DNA from: Oscillospiraceae bacterium
GTDB taxonomy: Bacteria > Bacillota > Clostridia > Oscillospirales > Ruminococcaceae
Direction of reading: 5' to 3'
Assembly: GCA_900768735.1 (NCBI GenBank)
Contig: CAAGDZ010000334.1
Coordinates: forward strand, 1 to 13,037
DNA: 13,037 bases
Shown: one piece after another, positions 1-5,406 of the stretch
Numbering within the stretch: position 1 is the first letter of the stretch
Layout of the letters: each line of letters starts with the position of its first letter
Notes under the pieces: generated by a model
The model's database searches: none
Told to the model about the DNA's origin: nothing
The model's input: only the letters and a program-made list of their open reading frames with translations
Program-made: the position numbers and the translations under genes

Positions 1-31
1 ACTGGAGTTCAGACGTGTGCTCTTCCGATCT
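1..31. other. Illumina TruSeq read-2 adapter remnant (non-genomic)
   Basis: These bases match the well-known TruSeq index/read-2 adapter and end in GCTCTTCCGATCT, the universal 3' end of Illumina adapters. The match stops exactly at base 31. From base 32 the minus strand reads cleanly as hisH, and the interrupted codon after the DKSYE residues begins TT, as expected for the Phe often found there. This is a library artefact at a contig end, not biology. The stretch should be masked, and any open reading frame running into it should be treated as truncated. Confidence 0.97.
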
Positions 32-303
32 AACTCATAGCTCTTGTCAAACAGCATCTGCATACCGAGACAGATACCCATGAGCGGCTTTATCCTCGCC
101 TGCTCCTTTATTACTTCGGTCAGTCCTGCCTCGTCAAGCATCTTCATCGCGTCCGGAAACGCGCCGACCCCCGGGAGAATCAGCCTGTCAGCCGACCTTA
201 TGTCCTCGGGATTTTTTGAAATTTTATTCTCGACACCGAGAAAATTCAGCGCATTCTGCACGCTGAACAGATTTCCCGCGCCGTAATCGATAATTACCGT
301 CAT
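32..303 (-). CDS. hisH: Imidazole glycerol phosphate synthase, glutamine amidotransferase subunit HisH (3' end missing)
   Basis: HisH is the class I glutaminase that hydrolyses glutamine and channels ammonia to HisF, which makes imidazole glycerol phosphate and AICAR. Only the first 90 codons are present. The start is MTVIIDYGAGN, residues 41-50 include the LILPGVGAF oxyanion-side segment, and residues 76-81 are GICLGM with the nucleophile Cys78. The His/Glu of the catalytic triad would lie in the missing part, since full proteins are about 200 aa. The ATG overlaps the hisB stop as ATGA (300-303), which suggests translational coupling, and an AAAGGTG ribosome binding site lies inside the end of hisB. 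The gene is cut by the adapter junction at base 31, so truncation is an assembly edge and not a pseudogene. Confidence 0.95.
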
Positions 304-875
304 AAAACACCTTTCGTAGAAACCACGTTGCCTGTGCCGTTCTTGCGTACCGCCTGCCGCAACGCATAAGCCGCCGCCTTGAACATACTCTCAAGCTTGT
401 GGTGGTCGTTTTTGCCGTACACATTCTTTATATGAAGCGTAATCCCCGCGTTGAATGCAAACGCGCGGAAAAACTCCTCCGCCAGACAGTTGTCAAACCC
501 GCCTGTCCTGTCGTCCGAAAACTCGGCGTCAAAAACCAAAAACGGTCTGCCGCTTATATCCACCGCGCAGAAGGAAAGTGCCTCGTCCATCGGGATATAT
601 GCGCTTCCGAAGCGGACTATGCCGCCCTTGTCGCCCATAGCCTCGGCAAAAGCCTTGCCGAGCACGATTCCGCAGTCCTCGACCGTGTGGTGTCCGTCAA
701 CGTTCAGATCCCCGCGGCAGGTAAGCGACAGGTCAAAGCCGCCGTGTACCGTAAGTGCTGTCAGCATGTGGTCGAAAAATCCTATCCCCGTGTCTATCTC
801 GGCAAATGACGAGCCGTAGGGTTTGAAATCGGCCTTTATATCGGTTTCCTTTGTTTTTCGTTCAATTACGCTCAT
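300..875 (-). CDS. hisB: Imidazoleglycerol-phosphate dehydratase
   Basis: HisB dehydrates imidazole glycerol phosphate to imidazole acetol phosphate, the sixth step of histidine synthesis, in the cytoplasm, as a Mn-dependent 24-mer in known members. The protein is 191 aa, normal for the monofunctional enzyme; no phosphatase domain is fused, so histidinol-phosphatase must come from another gene. The metal-binding motifs are visible in both halves of the duplicated fold: FFDHM (33-37), DGHHTVED (60-67), the FFRAFAFNAGITLHI segment (135-149) and DHHKLES (157-163). The ATG is preceded by GAAAGGA about 6 bp upstream, and the gap from the hisC stop is 11 bp. The stop overlaps the hisH start by 4 bp. 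Confidence 0.97.
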   Translation of the reverse strand: MSVIERKTKETDIKADFKPYGSSFAEIDTGIGFFDHMLTALTVHGGFDLSLTCRGDLNVDGHHTVEDCGIVLGKAFAEAMGDKGGIVRFGSAYIPMDEALSFCAVDISGRPFLVFDAEFSDDRTGGFDNCLAEEFFRAFAFNAGITLHIKNVYGKNDHHKLESMFKAAAYALRQAVRKNGTGNVVSTKGVL

Positions 876-886
876 AGCTTTTCCTT

Positions 887-1948
887 TCAGAGTATTTCTT
901 CAAGCGCCGCAAACAGCTTATCCATCTGCTCGCGCGTACCTATCGTTATACGCAGGTGATTGTTTATCCTAGGTTTGTTCCAGTAGCGCACAAATATCTT
1001 TCTCTCTTTAAGCTCGCTGAATATCTCCCCTGCGGGCTTTGTCTTATGGCTTGCGAAAATAAAGTTGCTTACTGAGTCGGGTAAGGTAAAGCCAAGCTCT
1101 GCGAGTCTTTTCTTTGAATACTCGCGGACTTTGATTATTTCCTCGGTGGTTTTCTTAAAATATTCCTCGTCCAGTACAGCCGCCGTTCCGCAAAGCTGTG
1201 AGATGTGGTTCATCGTGTAGGAGTTTACCGAAAACTTCACATCATTTAGATACTTTATCAGCTTTTCACAGCCGATAGCGTAGCCTATACGCATACCCGC
1301 CATCGAGCGCGACTTTGAAAAGGTCTGCACAACAAGCAGGTTGTCATACTTTTCGGTGAGCGGGATACAGCTCTCGCCGCCGAAATCTATATACGCCTCG
1401 TCGATAATCACTACCGAGCCGCGGTTTGCGCTTACTATCTGCTCGACAAAATCAAGGCTCTGTAAAGCGCCTGTCGGTGCGTTAGGGTTAGGGATAACCA
1501 CGCCGCCGTTTTCACAGCGGTAGTCCTCCGCGTCTATCAGAAAATCGTCGGTCAGCGGGATTGTCCTGTACGGTATGCGGTAGACGTCCGCCCACACGTC
1601 ATAAAACGAATATGTAATATCAGGGAATACTATCGGCTTATCAGAGTTGAAAAAGGTCATAAACGCCATCGACAGCACATCGTCCGAGCCTACCCCGACA
1701 AACACCTGCGACGGCTTTACATTATAACGCTGTGCGAGCGCGTCGGTCAGCGTCTGCGAGTTTGTATCGGGATAAAGCCTTAATTTATCCGCGTTAAAAC
1801 CGGCGAGCGCCTTTGTCACCATCGGGGAGGGCGGAAAGGGGTTTTCATTTGTATTAAGCTTGATTACGTCGCTTATCTTAGGCTGTTCTCCGGGGGTATA
1901 TGGCACTACCCTGCGGACATTGTCCTCCCAGCTTGCTTTGTTTTCCAT
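887..1948 (-). CDS. hisC: Histidinol-phosphate aminotransferase
   Basis: HisC is a PLP-dependent fold type I aminotransferase that converts imidazole acetol phosphate and glutamate to histidinol phosphate and 2-oxoglutarate. At 353 aa it has the usual length. Visible landmarks are the N-terminal LNTNENPFPPSP (31-42), the substrate-tyrosine region LRLYPD (56-61), the PNPNAPTG loop (153-160) whose Asn156 contacts PLP, IIDEAY (181-186) with the pyridine-nitrogen Asp183, and TFSKSRSMAGMRIG (209-222) with the Schiff-base Lys212 and Arg220. The C-terminal NNHLRITIGT carries the expected carboxylate-binding Arg. The ATG follows an AAAGGA site with a 7-bp gap. It lies 26 bp after hisD, in the same operon. 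HisC-like enzymes can also act on aromatic amino acids, but the his context settles the assignment. Confidence 0.96.
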   Translation of the reverse strand: MENKASWEDNVRRVVPYTPGEQPKISDVIKLNTNENPFPPSPMVTKALAGFNADKLRLYPDTNSQTLTDALAQRYNVKPSQVFVGVGSDDVLSMAFMTFFNSDKPIVFPDITYSFYDVWADVYRIPYRTIPLTDDFLIDAEDYRCENGGVVIPNPNAPTGALQSLDFVEQIVSANRGSVVIIDEAYIDFGGESCIPLTEKYDNLLVVQTFSKSRSMAGMRIGYAIGCEKLIKYLNDVKFSVNSYTMNHISQLCGTAAVLDEEYFKKTTEEIIKVREYSKKRLAELGFTLPDSVSNFIFASHKTKPAGEIFSELKERKIFVRYWNKPRINNHLRITIGTREQMDKLFAALEEIL

Positions 1949-1974
1949 TATGTTATCCTTTCTTCACAGCGCTT

Positions 1975-3261
1975 TCAGTCGTCAAATCTCACCTTGATTG
2001 CGTTTGCGTGTGCGGTCAGGCGCTCGCGGTTTGCAACAAGCATGATGTCGTCCTTTGCGCTGTAAAGCTTATCTCTTGTATAGTAGATATAGCTTGATTT
2101 TTTGATAAAGCTGTCAACCGACAGGGGTGAGAAAAATCTCGCTGTGCCGCTTGTCGGTAAAACGTGATTAGGTCCTGCATAATAGTCGCCGAGAGGCTCA
2201 GGCGCGTACTGACCTAAAAACAGCGAGCCGCAGTTTATAAGCCGTCCTATGTATTCGAGCGGTTTTTCACAAAGAACCTCAAGGTGCTCGGGTGCGATTT
2301 CGTTCGCTATATCGCACGCCTTGTCCATATCCTCGCAGATTATTATTGCGCCGTAGTTGTCAAGCGCCGCATCTATTATCTCTTTTCTTGAAAGCTCTGC
2401 GCTCTGTCTTTCTATTTCCTTTACGGTTTCTTCCGCTACGCGGCGGCTTGTAGTGATGAGCACCGAGCTTGCGAGCCTGTCGTGCTCCGCCTGTGACATG
2501 AGGTCAGCCGCTACATATACGGGGTTTGCGGTGTCGTCCGCTACTATGAGTATCTCGCTGGGTCCCGCTATCATATCGATATCTACCGTGCCGTAAAGCA
2601 GCTTTTTCGCTGTAGCTACAAAGATATTTCCGGGGCCTACTATCTTTGATACCTTGGGTATCTCCTCTGTGCCGAAGGCAAGCGCCGCTATCGCCTGTGC
2701 GCCGCCGCACATAAACACCTTATCTACGCCGCACAAAGCCGCCGCTACAAGTATATCCTTGTTAGGCGTGCCGTCCTTTTGCGGAGGGGTCACCATAATT
2801 ATCTCGCCTACTCCGGCTATCTTTGCGGGGATTGCGTTCATCAGTACAGATGAAGGATAAGCCGCCGTGCCGCCCGGTACATAAAGACCTACTCTGTCAA
2901 GTCCTCTTACGCGCTGACCTAAGATACAGCCGCTTTCATCGGTCACCATGTAGCCGTTCTGCTTTTGCTTTTGGTGAAAGGCGGTGATGTTCTCCTGCGC
3001 GTTAAGCAGGGCGTTTACAAAGTCCTCGTCCGCCTCGGTGAGCGCGTCCTGTATAACCTCGTCGGGCACTCTGTAATACTGCATATCGGGGCAATCAAAC
3101 TTTGCGGTGTATTCCTTTACCGCCTCATCGCCGCGCTGTACAACATCGGCGATAATCTGTCTTACGGTCTTTTCGACCTCGGCGTTTACCTCGCCGCTGC
3201 GCTTTTTCATATCGGCGAGAAACTGCTTCTCGCTTCCGTTTGCTTCTATTGTCTTTATCAT
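1975..3261 (-). CDS. hisD: Histidinol dehydrogenase
   Basis: HisD performs the last two steps of the pathway, oxidising L-histidinol through histidinal to L-histidine with two NAD+ and a catalytic zinc. The protein has 428 aa, the usual size. The glycine-rich GLYVPGGTAAYPSS segment lies at 125-138. By alignment to the family, zinc ligands are Gln257 and His260 (in MSQAEHD), Asp359 (in PLGDYY) and His418 (in TAHAN). The general base pair Glu325-His326 lies in IAPEHLEV. All essential residues are therefore present. An AAAGGA site precedes the ATG by 9 bp. The gene sits 23 bp after hisG and 26 bp before hisC, the common Clostridia order G-D-C-B-H. Confidence 0.97.
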   Translation of the reverse strand: MIKTIEANGSEKQFLADMKKRSGEVNAEVEKTVRQIIADVVQRGDEAVKEYTAKFDCPDMQYYRVPDEVIQDALTEADEDFVNALLNAQENITAFHQKQKQNGYMVTDESGCILGQRVRGLDRVGLYVPGGTAAYPSSVLMNAIPAKIAGVGEIIMVTPPQKDGTPNKDILVAAALCGVDKVFMCGGAQAIAALAFGTEEIPKVSKIVGPGNIFVATAKKLLYGTVDIDMIAGPSEILIVADDTANPVYVAADLMSQAEHDRLASSVLITTSRRVAEETVKEIERQSAELSRKEIIDAALDNYGAIIICEDMDKACDIANEIAPEHLEVLCEKPLEYIGRLINCGSLFLGQYAPEPLGDYYAGPNHVLPTSGTARFFSPLSVDSFIKKSSYIYYTRDKLYSAKDDIMLVANRERLTAHANAIKVRFDD

Positions 3262-3284
3262 AATCCGGTTTCCTTTCGGCTAAA

Positions 3285-3920
3285 CTATATGTTCTTTTCC
3301 ATCTGGGCTATAAGGTTTTCGATTGCGGTTTTCTTCAGCTTCATGCTGACGGGATTTACTATCACCCTTGCGGAAATCGGAGAAACATCCTCGTACACTT
3401 CAAGTCCGTTTTCCTTTAACGTTGTGCCTGTTTCAACTATATCAACTATTCCGTCGGAGAGTGAGAGCAGCGGGGCAAGCTCTACCGAGCCTTCGATCTT
3501 TACTATATCAACGTCCATTCCCTTTGCCTCAAAAAAGCGTCTTGTGACATTGGGATATTTTGTTGCTATGGTTTTTACGCCGCAGCCCTTGTAAAAATCA
3601 AAGCCCTTTTTGCCTGCGAGCGCAAATCTGCACCTGCCGAAGCCGAGGTCGCACACCTCAAAAAATCTGCCGCCGTGCTCGTCTATCGTGTCCTTTCCGA
3701 CTACTCCCATATCGCACACACCATGCTCAACATAGGTTATTACATCTGCCGCCTTTGCAAGCACGACCTCGATATCCGCGCCCGGTATTTCGAGTATCAG
3801 CCGTCTGCCCTTGTCGCGAAGCTGTGAAACATCGTAGCCGATTTTTTCAAACAGCCCCACCGTATCCTTTTCAAGTCTGCCCTTTGTAAGAGCAATCCGT
3901 ATTGTTTTTCTGTCGTTCAT
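3285..3920 (-). CDS. hisG: ATP phosphoribosyltransferase, short-form catalytic subunit
   Basis: HisG condenses ATP with PRPP to give N1-(5-phosphoribosyl)-ATP, the committed and feedback-regulated first step. At 211 aa this is the short form HisG(S), which lacks the C-terminal histidine-binding domain of the long form and needs HisZ for activity and regulation. Landmarks are ALTKGRL (10-16), YVEHGVCDMGVVGKD (63-77), RCRFALA (96-102), IATKYPNVTRRFF (118-130) and the PRPP loop SDGIVDIVETGTTL (155-168). hisZ lies immediately upstream, with a 28-bp gap, matching a hetero-octameric HisZG complex known for this subfamily. The ATG is preceded by GAAAGGA with a 10-bp spacing. Confidence 0.97.
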   Translation of the reverse strand: MNDRKTIRIALTKGRLEKDTVGLFEKIGYDVSQLRDKGRRLILEIPGADIEVVLAKAADVITYVEHGVCDMGVVGKDTIDEHGGRFFEVCDLGFGRCRFALAGKKGFDFYKGCGVKTIATKYPNVTRRFFEAKGMDVDIVKIEGSVELAPLLSLSDGIVDIVETGTTLKENGLEVYEDVSPISARVIVNPVSMKLKKTAIENLIAQMEKNI

Positions 3921-3948
3921 TTATGTAAAATCCTTTCGCAATATGCGT

Positions 3949-5175
3949 TTACAGACCGATTTTGACTATTTTTTCTTCTGCGTTGCAGTCCACTACTTCA
4001 AGGTGCTTTATGCCGTTTGCTTTTGCATACTGCATAGCCGCCTCAAGTGACGAGCAGGCGCAGAACTCGGCGCTGACGCCGCTTTTGGTAAGCGAGTTAC
4101 AATGTCGTATACCGTCAATCAGGCTGTCGTCCTCGGCGTATACAAGTATATCCGCACGCTTTGACAGCGGCTGTGTGTTCTTTCTGAGATATGCCGCCGC
4201 GATAGCGTTTACGTTTGCGGCAAAGCCGACCGCGGGCATATCCTGCGCGCCGAAGCTGCCGATAAGCGTATCGTATCTGCCGCCGGAGATTACCGCCTGT
4301 CCGTATTCCTCAATATATCCCCTGAAAATAATGCCGGTGTAATATTCTGCCTTGTTTACAAGACCCAGATCAACCGTTATCTTATCTCCTGCTTCAAGCT
4401 TAGAAAGCGCACGGAAGGTTTCTTTAAGCTCGTAAAGGCTGCTCAGCAGTACCGTGCCGCCGAACAGCTTTTCCGCACGGTCAAACACCTCTGCACCGCC
4501 GAACAGGGTCGGAAGCTCTGAAAGTATCTGCGCCGCCTTTGCCTTTTCGGGACTGTCCTTTTTTACGTTGTTTTCTATGTAGATTTTAAGCTCGGGGGTG
4601 TTTTTCGACTCGATAAGCAGGCGGACGGTTTCTTCGTCGTCCTCCAGCTCCAGCTTTTTCAGCAGGTATTTATAAAACGTGTTGTCGCCTATCTCAAAGC
4701 GCACATCGGTGCTTTCGCAGGAATTGAGCACCTCCGCCGCAAGGCAGAGCGCCTCTAAGTCCGAGCGCTTTTCATCTCCGCCGATTATCTCAATTCCGCT
4801 TTGCATAATCTCATCGTCGCGACCCGCCATCTTGGGGTTGCAGCGGTAGATGTTCTGGCTGTAAAACAGCTTTAGCGGAAAGGCGCTGTCGCGCAGTCGG
4901 GTCGCTACTATGCGCGCAATCGGCATAGTGCTGTCGGGGCGCATAACCATAAGTCTGCCCTTGCCGTCAACGAGCTTGTACATATCCTCCTGCTTAAAGC
5001 TGCGCGCTTTCATATTGAATACATCGTAAAATTCAAGCGCGGGGGTGATTACCTCGCTGTAGCCGTGCGCGGTAAACATCGCGCGGAGCTTTTCTTCTTC
5101 GTTTTTCCTTGCCACGCACTCGTCAAACAGCAAGTCGCGCGTACCCTCAGGGGTAATAAGGTCGTAGCTTTTCAT
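3949..5175 (-). CDS. hisZ: ATP phosphoribosyltransferase regulatory subunit HisZ (HisRS paralogue)
   Basis: HisZ is a paralogue of the class II histidyl-tRNA synthetase that no longer charges tRNA but binds short HisG, activates it and senses histidine. Synthetase-like landmarks remain: TPEGTRDLL (8-16), the motif 1 region (33-50), motif 2 FYSQNIYRCNPKMAGRDDE (104-122), and motif 3 ISGGRYDTLIGSFG (296-309). The HisRS-specific signature, normally an Arg-Gly-Leu-Asp-Tyr-Tyr element with a catalytic Arg, reads NKAEYYTG here (274-281), so the Arg is gone; this and the position before hisG support HisZ over HisS. At 408 aa it keeps a C-terminal alpha/beta segment (about 338-408) in the place of the anticodon-binding domain. 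It is the first gene of the operon; its ATG follows AGGAAGGA (5185-5192) by 9 bp. Confidence 0.93.
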   Translation of the reverse strand: MKSYDLITPEGTRDLLFDECVARKNEEEKLRAMFTAHGYSEVITPALEFYDVFNMKARSFKQEDMYKLVDGKGRLMVMRPDSTMPIARIVATRLRDSAFPLKLFYSQNIYRCNPKMAGRDDEIMQSGIEIIGGDEKRSDLEALCLAAEVLNSCESTDVRFEIGDNTFYKYLLKKLELEDDEETVRLLIESKNTPELKIYIENNVKKDSPEKAKAAQILSELPTLFGGAEVFDRAEKLFGGTVLLSSLYELKETFRALSKLEAGDKITVDLGLVNKAEYYTGIIFRGYIEEYGQAVISGGRYDTLIGSFGAQDMPAVGFAANVNAIAAAYLRKNTQPLSKRADILVYAEDDSLIDGIRHCNSLTKSGVSAEFCACSSLEAAMQYAKANGIKHLEVVDCNAEEKIVKIGL

Positions 5176-5190
5176 ATATAGTGTTCCTTC

Positions 5191-5240
5191 CTGTGGATAA
5201 TAGGTTTTATTACACAGAGCCGCCGTATTTTTCGCTCTGT
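5191..5240 (-). promoter_or_regulatory. his operon leader with two overlapping, mutually exclusive hairpins
   Basis: Read on the minus strand, an upstream hairpin pairs ACAGAGC (5240-5234) with GCTCTGT (5220-5214), a perfect 7-bp stem with a 13-nt loop. A downstream hairpin pairs CTGTGTAATA (5217-5208) with TATTATCCACAG (5202-5191) across an AAACC loop: two 5-bp helices with a 2-nt bulge. The two share bases 5214-5217, so they cannot both form fully. The 3' arm of the downstream stem enters the first two bases of the hisZ ribosome binding site AGGAAGGA (5192-5185). The arrangement could tune hisZ translation, but no U-tract follows either hairpin on the transcribed strand. The structure was read by eye, with no folding energy computed. 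Confidence 0.4.
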
Positions 5241-5253
5241 TTTTGTTGGCGCT

Positions 5254-5289
5254 TTAGCATGCTAACATGCTAACATGATAATATGATAG
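5254..5289. promoter_or_regulatory. Candidate operator of the his operon: 8-bp tandem repeats and palindrome
   Basis: On the plus strand four consecutive 8-mers read catgctaa (5258-5265), catgctaa (5266-5273), catgataa (5274-5281) and tatgatag (5282-5289). They overlap a perfect 12-bp palindrome TTAGCATGCTAA (5254-5265) and an 18-bp near-palindrome TAGCATG-n4-CATGCTA (5255-5272, 16 of 18 positions symmetric). The array covers the -10 hexamer and the expected transcription start, the classic position for a repressor. An 18-bp palindrome with 8-bp periodicity resembles sites of the TrpR family, whose member HisR/YerC has been predicted by comparative genomics to control his genes in Firmicutes. 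The identity of the regulator is an inference. Confidence 0.6.
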
Positions 5290-5311
5290 CATATTACAGC
5301 CAAAATGTCAA
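5283..5311 (-). promoter_or_regulatory. Sigma-A-type promoter of the his operon
   Basis: On the minus strand the -35 is a perfect TTGACA (5311-5306), the spacer is exactly 17 bp, and the -10 is TATCAT (5288-5283), preceded by TGC (5291-5289), i.e. an extended -10. A start site about 6-7 bp downstream would fall near 5276 and give a leader of about 100 nt before hisZ. This is the only near-consensus promoter I see in the polC-hisZ gap, and it points at the his genes. Confidence 0.85.
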
Positions 5312-5325
5312 CAATTTCGGATTTT

Positions 5326-5364
5326 GCCGCAATTATTTCGGCGATAAAGCCAAAATAATCCGGC
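5326..5364. terminator. Long hairpin between polC and the his promoter (possible terminator)
   Basis: The arms GCCGCAATTATTTCGGC (5326-5342) and GCCAAAATAATCCGGC (5349-5364) pair over about 16 bp with one bulge and about one mismatch around a 6-nt loop. It lies some 40 bp past the polC stop, where a terminator is expected. On the minus strand, which carries polC, the hairpin is preceded by A-rich sequence and followed by AAAATCC, so it lacks a U-tract. On the plus strand it is followed by GGTTTTATCTGTTTTT, a typical U-rich tail. It therefore looks like an intrinsic terminator for plus-strand transcripts and at best a non-canonical one for polC. Confidence 0.5.
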
Positions 5365-5406
5365 GGTTTTATCTGTTTTTGTGAGATTTACACCAATATA
5401 ATTGTA

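Noticed and set aside
44..286. Plus-strand 80-residue open frame at the left end
   Set aside because: It is antisense to hisH, whose catalytic GICLGM motif and coupled start are clear on the minus strand.
2965..3594. 209-residue plus-strand open frame
   Set aside because: It lies entirely antisense to hisD and hisG, which have full family motifs. It has no ribosome binding site or recognisable domain, and its open state follows from codon bias on the coding strand. The same holds for the other long plus-strand frames, such as 10139-10726, 11310-12062 and 8135-8638.
3949..5175. Histidyl-tRNA synthetase (hisS)
   Set aside because: The HisRS-specific Arg motif is missing, and the gene sits before a short-form hisG that requires HisZ.
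5192..5200. Perfect DnaA-box 9-mer TTATCCACA on the minus strand
   Set aside because: It is a single isolated copy without clustered boxes or an AT-rich unwinding element. It is explained equally well as the 3' arm of the leader hairpin, so it is not evidence of an origin.
5210..5260. 16-codon reading frame in the his leader (start ATGCTAAAG), plus a 4-codon frame ATGTTAGCATGCTAA just before it
   Set aside because: Neither has a ribosome binding site or any histidine codon, so neither is a classical his attenuator peptide. The ATGs come from the operator repeat.
5176..5276. T-box riboswitch in the his leader
   Set aside because: The leader is only about 100 nt. I see no T-box core sequence and no stem I with a His specifier, and no terminator with a U-tract on the transcribed strand.
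5258..5289. Short tandem repeats as a CRISPR or simple-sequence array
   Set aside because: The units are 8 bp with no spacers and coincide with the promoter start site, so an operator is the better explanation.
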